Assembly (NCBI GenBank): GCA_964568875.1
Contig: CAZMSH010000004.1
Coordinates: 62,001-126,000 of the forward strand
Reading direction: 5' to 3'
Origin: SLNP01 sp964568875
GTDB lineage: Bacteria; Bacteroidota; Bacteroidia; Bacteroidales; VadinHA17
DNA length: 64,000 bases
Of the stretch, positions 52,509-61,386 are shown in pieces; position 1 is the first letter of the stretch, and the number at the start of each line of letters is the position of its first letter. The notes beneath the pieces were generated by a model. The model saw nothing but the letters and a program-made list of their open reading frames with translations. It did not search any database and was not told the origin of the DNA. The position numbers and the translations under genes are program-made.

Positions 52509-54443
52509 ATGGAAGATACTAAGAACTATCTTATCAGCAGGATTCTGCTTTCAGGCAGCGACACTCTTCCCGCGGATGTCGAGAAGGAACTGCAGACGAT
52601 AAGGAGGGAAAGAATAAGCCGGCCGGTTATTTACATATCCTCGGGCACAAGCAGTATTATTGCCGGATCGGCAAGGACGGACAAGGCGGTCAGGGATTAT
52701 CTTTCTGAGATGGGTATTGAAGCTGATCTGGTAAATACGGGCTGCAACGGACCGGCTAATTATGAGCCTCTTGTATGCATACAATTACCTGGCAAGAACA
52801 AGCTTGTGTTCAGAAATATTACCGACGACAAGGTGGATTCTCTGCTTAACTCGGTGTTTCACAATGATATACCTGATGAAGATCTGGTAGGTCAGTCGGG
52901 AACCAGGGGTTTTGAAACCTGGCATGGAATACCTTTTGCTGAAGACCATCCCTATTTTTCGAAGCAGAAGAGGATTGTACTTGGCAACTGCGGCTGTTAC
53001 GATCCCGGCAGTATTGCCGAATACATAGCAAGAGGCGGGTACAGAACATTCGTAAAGACAATAAGGCACTACACCCCTGAGGAGGTATGTGAAATTGTTG
53101 AGAAAAGCAACCTTAGGGGCAGAAGCGGAGGCGGTTTCCCGACAGGTCTTAAATGGAAGTATGCTTTAAATACCACGGCATCGAATAAATATCTGGTATG
53201 TAATGCAAAAGAGAGTGATCCGGGTGGCTATACCGACAGAACCATAATGGAGAGCGATCCTCACAGACTGATAGAGGGTATGGCTATTGCTGCATATGGT
53301 ATTGGGGCCACAACTGCGTATATCTTTATCAGATCAGGATCAGACCATGCTATCAGCACCTTCAGAAGAGCACTTGAGCAGGCGCGTGATTATGGCTTGC
53401 TGGGGCACAACATCTTCTCCAGCGGTTTCAATCTTGAGATTGTTGTCTCTGTCGATGCCGGTGCTTTTGTATGCGGTGAGGAGACTGCACTTATCGGCTC
53501 GCTTGAGGGCAAAAGGGGCATGCCTGAACTCAAACCTCCCTATCCGGCTACATCAGGTCTGTTCGGAAAGCCAACCATCATCAACAATGTAGAGACATTG
53601 ATGAATGTGCCTCTGATAATGAAAAACGGCCCCGAATGGTTTCTGGGCCTGGGTACTGAGAGCAGCAGTGGCACCAAGGTTTTTGCGCTGGCTGGTAAAG
53701 CCAGGCTGACAGGCATAGTAGAGGTGGAAATGGGAACAACCCTGAGGGAGGTCGTTGAAGGCATTGCTGGTGGAATCAGGGAGGGAAAGGAGTTTAAGGC
53801 TCTTCAGCTCGGAGGCTCAACAGGAACGTTCATTACGGAGGAGCAACTTGATACCAGAATTGATTATGATGAACTGAAAGAAATCAATTCGGGACTGGGA
53901 GCAGGAAGCTTTATAATAATTGATGAATCTACCTGCATGGTTGAAATGGTAAGGTATTACATGGATTTCATGCACCATGAGAGTTGCGGCAAGTGTATAC
54001 CATGCCGTGAGGGTACAGGCCGAATGCTTGAAATACTTGACAGTGTCGTGAAAAGACCTGCAAATGATGAAGCCGGTACTACCCTTGAAAGGTTCAAGGG
54101 TGTAATGCAGCTTGAGGCAATTGCATCGGTGATGAAGGACACTTCGCTTTGTGGTCTGGGGCAGAATGCTCCAAATCCCTTCCTTAGTGCGATGAGTAAT
54201 TTCAGGGAGGAGTTCGAAGAGCATATCTTTGACAGGAAATGTCGCGCTAACGTATGCCGTGGTTTAAGGACATTTATTATAGATGTTGAGAAGTGTACGG
54301 GATGTACCCTTTGTGCATCAAAGTGTCCGGTGAATGCTATTTATGGTACAAGATTGCAGCCTTTCTTCATCGTTGAGGATAAATGTATAGGCTGCGGTGC
54401 CTGCTATGATGTATGTAAGTTCAGTGCAATTTCAGTGAAATAA
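52509..54443 (+). CDS. hydB: HydB, NuoF-like flavoprotein subunit with degenerate N-terminal cluster site
   Basis: 644 residues in the HydB order: thioredoxin-like N-domain, NuoF FMN/nucleotide domain (RGRSGGGFPTGLKWKYAL, FVCGEETALIGSLEGKRG), SLBB domain, NuoF C-terminal [4Fe-4S] (SCGKCIPCREGTGR) and two C-terminal [4Fe-4S] clusters (CTGCTLCASKCP, CIGCGACYDVCK). Two departures are visible. In the N-domain, ligands expected as Cys are Ser44, Ser49 and Ala83, leaving only Cys79. In the FMN/NAD motif usually NxDExDPG the sequence is NAKESDPGGY, with Lys234 at the Asp position. The family carries electrons between NAD(P)(H), FMN and Fe-S clusters; nucleotide preference here may differ. Confidence 0.9.
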   Translation: MEDTKNYLISRILLSGSDTLPADVEKELQTIRRERISRPVIYISSGTSSIIAGSARTDKAVRDYLSEMGIEADLVNTGCNGPANYEPLVCIQLPGKNKLVFRNITDDKVDSLLNSVFHNDIPDEDLVGQSGTRGFETWHGIPFAEDHPYFSKQKRIVLGNCGCYDPGSIAEYIARGGYRTFVKTIRHYTPEEVCEIVEKSNLRGRSGGGFPTGLKWKYALNTTASNKYLVCNAKESDPGGYTDRTIMESDPHRLIEGMAIAAYGIGATTAYIFIRSGSDHAISTFRRALEQARDYGLLGHNIFSSGFNLEIVVSVDAGAFVCGEETALIGSLEGKRGMPELKPPYPATSGLFGKPTIINNVETLMNVPLIMKNGPEWFLGLGTESSSGTKVFALAGKARLTGIVEVEMGTTLREVVEGIAGGIREGKEFKALQLGGSTGTFITEEQLDTRIDYDELKEINSGLGAGSFIIIDESTCMVEMVRYYMDFMHHESCGKCIPCREGTGRMLEILDSVVKRPANDEAGTTLERFKGVMQLEAIASVMKDTSLCGLGQNAPNPFLSAMSNFREEFEEHIFDRKCRANVCRGLRTFIIDVEKCTGCTLCASKCPVNAIYGTRLQPFFIVEDKCIGCGACYDVCKFSAISVK

Positions 54444-54447
54444 CAGT

Positions 54448-56169
54448 ATGCAGTTCACTATCGAGGTAAATAACAGAAAGATCAATGCAGAGAAGGGAGA
54501 GACAATTCTCTCGGCATTGAACCGAAACGGGATACTGATTCCTACCCTTTGCAGGATGAAGGAATTTACCCCTACCGGCGCGTGCCGGATGTGTGTTGTT
54601 GAGGTGGAAGGCCGCGACAGACTGGTTACTGCATGCTCGCAGCCTGTTGAGGAGTGGATGAAGATACGAACACATTCACCCCGTGTGATCAAGGCCAGAA
54701 AGACAATTGTTGAATTGCTCCTGTCTAACCATCCCGATGATTGTCTTTACTGCGACCGTAATCTTAACTGTGAGTTGCAGAAGCTCGCGGAGGAGCTAAA
54801 CATCACAGAAAGGCGAATAAGGGGAAGGAAAATCAAGATGAGACTCGATCAGTCGAGTCCTGCTATCGTGAGAGAACTCTCAAAGTGTATTCTCTGCGGA
54901 AGGTGTGTGAGAGTATGTGAAGAGCTGGTTACTGCAACGACACTGGATTTCCTTAACCGTGGGAGAAATACCCATATTGGTACGGCAATGGACAGGGATT
55001 TCAATTTCTCCAGCTGCATTAACTGCGGCCAGTGTGTTCTGGTATGTCCCACCGGTGCCCTGCATGAAAAGCATAATACCAATGAGGTGCTCGAGTATCT
55101 TAACAACAGTGATGTTGTCAGGGTTATTCAGTATTCTCCAGTGGTGCCGTTTGCGGTTGCAGACTCGCTTGGGGTAAAGTATACCAGGGATTTTGACAGG
55201 GTACTCAATTCGGTACTCAGAAAAATGGGATTCGATCTGGTCTTTTATTCAGGCTCTGCCAATGACCTGTACATTCATGAGATGGCCGAATCTGTCCTGA
55301 ATAAGAGAAAAAGCGACTCACAAAAACCTGTCTATGTCTCAGCCTGTCCCGCATGGGTAAAGTATGCAGAGCAGTATATGCCGGATATCCTTGACTCACT
55401 TTCGCCTCTTAAATCACCACAACAGATAGCAGGCACTCTTATTAAGGGTTATGTTGCAGGGAAGAGAAAAATAGAAGCGGAAAAGATATACAGCGTGTCT
55501 GTAACACCTTGTATTGCAATGAAGTTTGAAGCAAAGCGCGACGGAATGACCAGAAAAGGTGTAAGCGACGTCGATGCCGTTCTCACTGTAATGGAGCTTG
55601 TCAGGCTTATCCGCTTGTTTGGTATAGATATCAGCAATGCTATCGGGGAACCTGCAGACGGACCAATGGATATGAGAAGTTCTGCTGCCCTCCTGACTGA
55701 AGTGTCCGGAGGTTATACAGAGGCTGTAATAAGATCAATGGTTCAACTGAAGGATAACAAAACCACAGGTCAGTCTATGTTCCGAAAGCTGAGATCAGCA
55801 TCAGGCTTCAGGGAGTTGTCGGCGGAGATTGGAGGAGTAAAATACAATTTCGCAGTTGTGGACGGGTTGACCTCCATGCAGAAACTGAATGCTAAAATTG
55901 CTGCTGGTCAGACATATGATATGATTGAAGTAATGGTCTGTCCGGGTGGCTGCATTAACGGGGGGGGCCTTTCCTTCTCCTCAACAAAAGAGATTATAAG
56001 GAACCGGGCCCGTACCATATGGCAGGCTGAAGAGTCAGAGGCGGTATCTGTAGCTTCTAAATCACCGGCTCTGCTCTCCTTTTATGAGGATACCAGTAAA
56101 GGAGAAGATGAGCCTAATGAAAGAAAGAGCTTTTTCACCCGGTATTCAAGAAGGGATGTATTACTATAA
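54448..56169 (+). CDS. hydA: HydA, [FeFe]-hydrogenase catalytic subunit with atypical H-cluster surroundings
   Basis: 573 residues in CpI-like order: [2Fe-2S] domain (Cys35, 46, 49, 63), His-ligated [4Fe-4S] (HPDDCLYCDRNLNC), 2x[4Fe-4S] (CILCGRCVRVCEE, CINCGQCVLVCPTGA), H-domain. Cluster ligands Cys300 (SACPAW), Cys355 (TPCIAMKFE), Cys498 and Cys502 (VMVCPGGCINGGG) are present, and numbering nearly equals that of Clostridium pasteurianum CpI. Three second-sphere positions differ from CpI: Ala299 for the proton-relay Cys, Thr353 for Met, Met358 for Lys. The proton-path Glu pair (HEMAES) is kept. It is nonetheless coupled to hydC and hydB. Activity and bias cannot be predicted by sequence alone. 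Confidence 0.92.
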   Translation: MQFTIEVNNRKINAEKGETILSALNRNGILIPTLCRMKEFTPTGACRMCVVEVEGRDRLVTACSQPVEEWMKIRTHSPRVIKARKTIVELLLSNHPDDCLYCDRNLNCELQKLAEELNITERRIRGRKIKMRLDQSSPAIVRELSKCILCGRCVRVCEELVTATTLDFLNRGRNTHIGTAMDRDFNFSSCINCGQCVLVCPTGALHEKHNTNEVLEYLNNSDVVRVIQYSPVVPFAVADSLGVKYTRDFDRVLNSVLRKMGFDLVFYSGSANDLYIHEMAESVLNKRKSDSQKPVYVSACPAWVKYAEQYMPDILDSLSPLKSPQQIAGTLIKGYVAGKRKIEAEKIYSVSVTPCIAMKFEAKRDGMTRKGVSDVDAVLTVMELVRLIRLFGIDISNAIGEPADGPMDMRSSAALLTEVSGGYTEAVIRSMVQLKDNKTTGQSMFRKLRSASGFRELSAEIGGVKYNFAVVDGLTSMQKLNAKIAAGQTYDMIEVMVCPGGCINGGGLSFSSTKEIIRNRARTIWQAEESEAVSVASKSPALLSFYEDTSKGEDEPNERKSFFTRYSRRDVLL

Positions 56170-56181
56170 AGAGAACAGTTT

Positions 56182-58143
56182 ATGCTTGTATTCACTATAA
56201 AAGAGTTGTGCCGAACCTGTTACACCTGCGTGCGGGAGTGTCCTGCAAAGGCTATCAGAATAGTAGGAGGGCAGGCAGAAGTTATTGAGGAGAGGTGTAT
56301 TGCCTGTGGAAACTGTACAAAGGTATGCAGCCAGGGAGCCAAGGTATTCCTTAAAACCACAGACAGGGTGAAAAGAATACTTGAGTCTTCTGATAAGGCG
56401 GCAGCAATAATAGCTCCCAGCTTTCCTGCCGAGTTTCAGGAACTGGATGATCATAAACAGCTTGTGGGTATGGTGAGAGCCCTGGGCTTTAAATACGTTG
56501 CAGAAGTCTCTTTCGGTGCAGATCTGATTGCCGCAGGGTACAAGGAGCTGCTGTCTGATTCAAAAGGAAAGACCTATATATCGTCTGACTGTCCTTCAAT
56601 CGTTAATTTCATTAGGTATTATCACCCAAACCTTGTTGGAAACCTTGCTCCGCTGGTGTCGCCAATGGCAGCCACTGTCAAGGTCGTAAGAAAGAAATAT
56701 GGTTCAGACGTTCCTGTTGTCTTTATTGGTCCGTGTGTTGCTAAAAAATCTGAATGCAACGAACTCGATGTTGCCATTACCTTTATAGAACTGAGGGAGA
56801 TGCTGGAAGAGAATGGAATTACACACGAGAATATTGAACCCTCAGAATTTGACCCGCCACTGGGCGGAAGAGGTGCGATATTTCCTGTAACCAGGGGACT
56901 GCTTCAGACAGCCGGTATCAATGATGATGCAATTACCGGCAACATAATAGCAGCGGAGGGAAGAATAGATTTTCAGGAGGCTATAAAGGAGTTTGAAGCC
57001 GGCATGATCAGTCAGCATCTTGAATTGCTCTGTTGTGAGGGCTGCATAATGGGACCGGGGATATCGAGAAAAGGGAAGCAGTATAACCGTATGGCTCTTG
57101 TCAGTAAGTATGCACAGAGTAAGATGAACGGTTTCGATCTCAACGAGTGGGAGAGGAATATAGCTGAGTATTTGAAGCTTGATCTCTATAAACGGCACAG
57201 GCCAGACGATCACAGAAGACACTTTCCTTCAGATGACGACCTTAAAGAGGTACTGGCTTCCATGGGCAAATTCAGTGATAAGGATCATCTTGATTGTGGT
57301 GCCTGCGGATACGAGACCTGTATTGAGCATGCCGCTGCAATTAAGCACGGACTGGCTGAAATAGAGATGTGCCTGCCTTATACAATAGAGAAACTGCATA
57401 AGTCGGTGAATGATCTCGCCCTGACAAATGAGAAGCTGACAACGATGCAACAGGCTTTGAAACAGTCTGAGAAGCTTGCCCATATGGGACAGCTTTCGGC
57501 AGGTATAGCTCATGAACTTAATAATCCGCTCGGAGTTGTAATAATGTACAGCAACATATTGCTTGAAGAGACAGGAAACGATGAGTCAATAAGAGAAGAT
57601 CTCAAACTGATAGCTGAACAGGCAGGACGGTGTAAGAAAATTGTGGCAGGACTGCTTAACTTTGCAAGAAAGAGTCAGGTGAATTATCAGACAGTGAATG
57701 CCAGGGAACTGATGGAACAGAGTCTCTCAAGTCTGATTATTCCCTCAAATGTGGAGGTAAAAATCGATGACAGATCAACAAATCCGAACCTCATGCTGGA
57801 TGTGGAACAGATGACCCAGGTAATTACAAACATGGTTAAGAACTCATTTGATGCAATGCCTGATGGTGGAATGATTGAGCTTTCCATTGAAGACAGTCTT
57901 GGAGATGTTACCTTCATAATTTCTGATAACGGAGCAGGTATCAGGCCCGAGGACAGGGCCAAGGTGTTTGAGCCTTTTTTCACCACAAAGGGTATAGGAG
58001 TAGGTACAGGACTGGGTCTGGCAACTGCTTACGGTATTGTCAAGATGCATAAGGGACAGATCACTGTTGATTCGAATAATGACAGACAGGAGGGTCCTAC
58101 AGGAACAACTTTCAGGATAATACTGCCACGCAGGAAAGAATAA
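56182..58143 (+). CDS. [FeFe]-hydrogenase-like H-domain fused to a histidine kinase
   Basis: 653 residues. Two [4Fe-4S] sites (CRTCYTCVRECPAKA, CIACGNCTKVCSQG) are followed by an H-cluster domain with Cys in SSDCPSIV, GPCVAKKSE and CCEGCIMGPGIS (Asp at the CpI Cys299 position), an extra FeS domain (CGACGYETCIEHAAAI), a coiled coil, HisKA (SAGIAHELNNPLGVV) and a complete ATPase domain (MVKNSFDAM, DNGAGI, GTGLGLATAYGIV). It is a soluble kinase whose input is apparently an H-cluster domain. It lies 12 bases after hydA and 28 bases before a receiver gene, which is its likely target. Confidence 0.9.
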   Translation: MLVFTIKELCRTCYTCVRECPAKAIRIVGGQAEVIEERCIACGNCTKVCSQGAKVFLKTTDRVKRILESSDKAAAIIAPSFPAEFQELDDHKQLVGMVRALGFKYVAEVSFGADLIAAGYKELLSDSKGKTYISSDCPSIVNFIRYYHPNLVGNLAPLVSPMAATVKVVRKKYGSDVPVVFIGPCVAKKSECNELDVAITFIELREMLEENGITHENIEPSEFDPPLGGRGAIFPVTRGLLQTAGINDDAITGNIIAAEGRIDFQEAIKEFEAGMISQHLELLCCEGCIMGPGISRKGKQYNRMALVSKYAQSKMNGFDLNEWERNIAEYLKLDLYKRHRPDDHRRHFPSDDDLKEVLASMGKFSDKDHLDCGACGYETCIEHAAAIKHGLAEIEMCLPYTIEKLHKSVNDLALTNEKLTTMQQALKQSEKLAHMGQLSAGIAHELNNPLGVVIMYSNILLEETGNDESIREDLKLIAEQAGRCKKIVAGLLNFARKSQVNYQTVNARELMEQSLSSLIIPSNVEVKIDDRSTNPNLMLDVEQMTQVITNMVKNSFDAMPDGGMIELSIEDSLGDVTFIISDNGAGIRPEDRAKVFEPFFTTKGIGVGTGLGLATAYGIVKMHKGQITVDSNNDRQEGPTGTTFRIILPRRKE

Positions 58144-58171
58144 GAATATAAACTACAATATTTACGCTGTT

Positions 58172-58567
58172 ATGATAAAGAGTGAGATAACTGTGCTTAT
58201 TGCAGATGACGACCCTGACTATCTGTATCAGATGGTAAGAGGTCTTGAGGCTGCGGGCTACAGTACAATAGCGGTAGACAGTCAGGCAGAAGCCGAGAAG
58301 GTTATGGCAAAGGTCAAGCCCGACATTGCTGTGTTTGATCTGATGATGGAGAATGATGACAGTGGTTTTATCCTCTGCTACAAACTTAAAAGAAGGTATC
58401 CCGACGTACCTGTAATTCTGGCAACTGCTGTTTCGCATGAAACAGGAATGTCGTTCGGACTGAGTTCTGAGCAGGAGAGAGCGTGGATAAGGGCTGACAG
58501 GTATCTCGAAAAAGGGATAAGACCCGCGCAGCTCGATCAGGAAATAATGAAACTTTTAAAACTATAA
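58172..58567 (+). CDS. Single-domain response regulator
   Basis: 131 residues, receiver only. Acidic triad LIADDDPDYLY, phospho-Asp in IAVFDLMMENDD, conserved Thr region LATAVSHETG and Lys in YLEKGIRP. An insertion before the Lys (MSFGLSSEQERAWIRADR) is unusual. It follows the H-domain kinase directly and precedes a receiver-kinase hybrid by one base, so phosphate relay among the three is likely. Confidence 0.88.
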   Translation: MIKSEITVLIADDDPDYLYQMVRGLEAAGYSTIAVDSQAEAEKVMAKVKPDIAVFDLMMENDDSGFILCYKLKRRYPDVPVILATAVSHETGMSFGLSSEQERAWIRADRYLEKGIRPAQLDQEIMKLLKL

Positions 58568-58568
58568 G

Positions 58569-59714
58569 ATGGCTGTATTAAAGATTCTTGTTGTTGATGA
58601 TGAACCTGGTATCAGGTCGGGTGTCACACGGATCCTTAAGAATTTTCATGTTACATATCCCTTCATGGAGGAGGATTACACTTTTGAGGTGCTTGAAGCA
58701 GCAACAGGAGAAGAGGGAATAGAGATTCTGGAAAGAGAGATGCCTGACATTATGCTGCTGGATAATAAGCTTCCGGGGATACAGGGTGTTGAGGTCCTTG
58801 AGTATGTAAAGCGCAAAAACTATGAGATAGTGGTAGCGATGATCACATCTTATGCATCAATAGATGTAGCAATAAGGGCTACAAGATATGGAGCCACTGA
58901 TTTCATTCCGAAACCATTTACTCCGCAGGAGCTAAAGTCTAGTATCGAAAATATTACTAAACAGCAGTATCTCAGAAGAATAACTCACAGATTGAAAGAG
59001 GAGGGCAAGAAGGTAAGATTTCAGTTTCTTTCAGTTCTCTCTCATGAATTAAAGGCCCCCCTGAATGCTATAGAGGGTTATCTGCGTATGATGCAGGAGA
59101 AGCAGTCAGGTGAAATGATTGATGATTATGCAATCCCCATTGACAGATCGTTACAAAGGATTCAGGGCATGAGGAACCTTATAATGGATCTGCTTGATTT
59201 CACAAAGATAAGGCTTGACAGGAGAGAAGAGAAGATGAAGGATGTCGATCTCAGAGAGATTGCCTCTAATGCCATTGTTACCGTTCAGCCATACGCGATT
59301 CAGAAGGATATTACGATAAACCTTACCGTTAACTGTAACTCACTGGTAACAGCTGATCCTGATGATATGGAGATCATTTTCAACAATATGCTTTCCAATT
59401 CGGTCAAATATAATGTTGAAAAGGGTTTTGTAGACATCACAATCAACGGATGTGACGAAACCATATCAGTTGTATTTACTGATACCGGCATTGGAATAAA
59501 GGAAAGTGATATTGACACTCTCTTCGATGAATTTGTCAGGATTAAGAATGAGAGGACAAAGGATATTACCGGCAGCGGCCTTGGTCTTAGCATTGTAAAA
59601 AAGGTTGTTGAATTGTACAATGGCTCAATAAGTGTCGAGTCAACCCCCGATATCGGGTCTACTTTTACCGTCAGGCTTCCCAGGCTGATGATCAAGCCTG
59701 ACAATAAGAAATAG
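58569..59714 (+). CDS. Receiver-histidine kinase hybrid
   Basis: 381 residues. Receiver first (LVVDDEPGIRSGVTRIL, IMLLDNKLPGIQG, ITSYASIDVA, FIPKPFTP), then HisKA (QFLSVLSHELKAPLNAIEGY) and HATPase (NNMLSNSVKYN, DTGIGIKESDI, GSGLGLSIVKKV). No membrane segment. The order receiver-to-kinase suggests it accepts phosphate from the H-domain kinase and passes a signal on, forming a cytoplasmic relay tied to the hydrogenase operon. No DNA-binding output domain occurs anywhere in the relay. Confidence 0.9.
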   Translation: MAVLKILVVDDEPGIRSGVTRILKNFHVTYPFMEEDYTFEVLEAATGEEGIEILEREMPDIMLLDNKLPGIQGVEVLEYVKRKNYEIVVAMITSYASIDVAIRATRYGATDFIPKPFTPQELKSSIENITKQQYLRRITHRLKEEGKKVRFQFLSVLSHELKAPLNAIEGYLRMMQEKQSGEMIDDYAIPIDRSLQRIQGMRNLIMDLLDFTKIRLDRREEKMKDVDLREIASNAIVTVQPYAIQKDITINLTVNCNSLVTADPDDMEIIFNNMLSNSVKYNVEKGFVDITINGCDETISVVFTDTGIGIKESDIDTLFDEFVRIKNERTKDITGSGLGLSIVKKVVELYNGSISVESTPDIGSTFTVRLPRLMIKPDNKK

Positions 59715-59738
59715 ATAAGAACAATAAACTTATTCAAG

Positions 59739-60389
59739 ATGGTTCAGAATATGAAATTGCCCGGTAAAACAGTTGAAAGACTGAGTGAGTACAGGAGGAC
59801 GCTTCTGGTTTGTCTTAAGGAAAACCGGAATTATATATACTCTCATGAACTGGCCTCCATGCTGCACATCACAGCTGTTCAGGTAAGACGCGACCTGATG
59901 CTTATCGGATATTCAAGTATCCTTAAGAAAGGTTATGATGTAAGAGAGCTTATTGATATAATAGGTTCCATAATTGATTCAGACAAGGGGCTTAATGTCT
60001 GTATAGTAGGGATGGGTAATCTTGGAAGAGCTATAACAGGGTACTTCAAGGGAAAGCGATCGAGATTGAACATTATTGCGTCTTTTGATACAGACCCTTC
60101 AAAAGTTAATAAGGTTATTTCAGGAGTCAAATGTTATGAAGCTGCTATGCTTGGGGAGATAATAAGGGAACTTGATATCTCGATAGCAATCCTGACAGTT
60201 CCGCCAGAGAATGTCAGAGAGGTAGCCGAGGAGGCTGTGCGTCACGGTGTTAAGGGTATTCTGAATTTTACCACTGTACCCGTGAATGTGCCGGCAGGGA
60301 TTCATCTTGAAGAATATGATATGATCACATCCCTTGAGAAAGTTGCATATTACGTGAAAGAGAACAAAAAACAGAATACTCTCAGATGA
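59739..60389 (+). CDS. rex: Redox-sensing transcriptional repressor Rex
   Basis: 216 residues. An N-terminal winged helix (LLVCLKENRNYIYSHELASM, VQVRRDLMLIGYS, the family DNA-recognition segment) is followed by a Rossmann domain (VCIVGMGNLGRAITGYF with GxGxxG; ASFDTDPSKV) and the conserved GILNFTTVPVNVP region. Rex binds operators when NADH/NAD is low. A matching palindrome lies before hydC. The gene's stop overlaps the next start (ATGA). Confidence 0.93.
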   Translation: MVQNMKLPGKTVERLSEYRRTLLVCLKENRNYIYSHELASMLHITAVQVRRDLMLIGYSSILKKGYDVRELIDIIGSIIDSDKGLNVCIVGMGNLGRAITGYFKGKRSRLNIIASFDTDPSKVNKVISGVKCYEAAMLGEIIRELDISIAILTVPPENVREVAEEAVRHGVKGILNFTTVPVNVPAGIHLEEYDMITSLEKVAYYVKENKKQNTLR

Positions 60390-61309
60390 ATGTCTTTACC
60401 AGTTTTAATGAAGCTGCGGGCATAAGAAATGCCGTTGTAACAACAGGTACTTTTGACGGGGTTCACATAGGTCATAAGACTATACTCGACAGGCTCAACA
60501 AACTGGCCAGACAAGCTGATGGTGAATCTGTACTTATTACTTTTCATCCGCATCCAAGGGTGGTCCTTTATCCTGAATCAGCCGGTAAGGGTTTGCGCCT
60601 GATAAGCTCACAAGAGGAGAAGATTGAGCTTCTGCGCAAGGCAGGCCTGCAGAACGTAATAATTATTGAATTTACAAAAGAGTTCTCAAGGACAACCAGT
60701 GAGGAGTTCATTGCCGAATATCTGCACGGGATACTCAGGGCCAGGGTTGTTGTTGTAGGTCACAATCATCACTTCGGATTCAATCAGCAGGGTGATTACA
60801 AACAGCTTTGGAATCTGCGCAGCAAGTATGGTTTTGACGCTGAAGAGATACCTATGCAGGAGGTTCAGAACGAGATAGTAAGCTCTACCAAGATCAGGGA
60901 GGCCCTGGCGGAGGGATATATACAGAGAGCAAATGCATACCTTGATCATTACTATATTATAATAGGAAAAGCCGAACAGTCTGTCGAAGATCATTTTGGA
61001 TCAGGTCTGCCCATGTGTTTTATTCCTGTTACTGAAGAGACAAAGCTGACGCCGGCATCGGGAATATATGCTGTAACGGCAGCTGGTGAAGCCTTTTACT
61101 CAAAGGCGATGGTAATTGTTGATAATGATATGCCCCTGAACCGGAGGGTCAGGATTCATATATTTGATTATGACAAGACCGTCCCCGGCAAAAAGCTTAC
61201 ACTGTTCTTTCATAAGAAGATAACAGACCTCAACCGGGTTCTGGATTCAAGAGAGCCAACTGCTCAGTTAATGTCAGCCCTTAATGATATAGGCGAGCTG
61301 ATTTTCTGA
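60386..61309 (+). CDS. RibF-like FAD synthetase with degenerate riboflavin-kinase domain
   Basis: 307 residues, normal RibF length. The FMN adenylyltransferase half is intact: VTTGTFDGVHIGHKTIL (nucleotidyl-transfer motif), FHPHPRVVL, VVGHNHHFGF and VSSTKIREAL. The C-terminal half aligns in size with the riboflavin kinase, but the ATP/flavin motif GxxxGxxxGFPTAN is missing; at that place the sequence runs YYIIIGKAEQSVEDHFGSGL. It is probably a second, operon-linked paralogue that can form FAD from FMN but not FMN from riboflavin, or has another flavin role for HydB. Coupled to rex by a four-base overlap. Confidence 0.8.
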   Translation: MNVFTSFNEAAGIRNAVVTTGTFDGVHIGHKTILDRLNKLARQADGESVLITFHPHPRVVLYPESAGKGLRLISSQEEKIELLRKAGLQNVIIIEFTKEFSRTTSEEFIAEYLHGILRARVVVVGHNHHFGFNQQGDYKQLWNLRSKYGFDAEEIPMQEVQNEIVSSTKIREALAEGYIQRANAYLDHYYIIIGKAEQSVEDHFGSGLPMCFIPVTEETKLTPASGIYAVTAAGEAFYSKAMVIVDNDMPLNRRVRIHIFDYDKTVPGKKLTLFFHKKITDLNRVLDSREPTAQLMSALNDIGELIF

Positions 61310-61339
61310 ATTAGCCAACCCTGCTGGCAACATTTTTTG

Positions 61340-61347
61340 TAGCTTTG
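61340..61347 (+). promoter_or_regulatory. -7 element before hydG
   Basis: TAGCTTTG fits TAnnTTTG 39 bases before the hydG ATG. No good -33 element. TGTTAAATTG just downstream (61351-61360) resembles half a Rex site, but the other half is poor. Confidence 0.4.
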
Positions 61348-61386
61348 CATGTTAAATTGTTTTATTACTTCTTTATATAAAATCTG

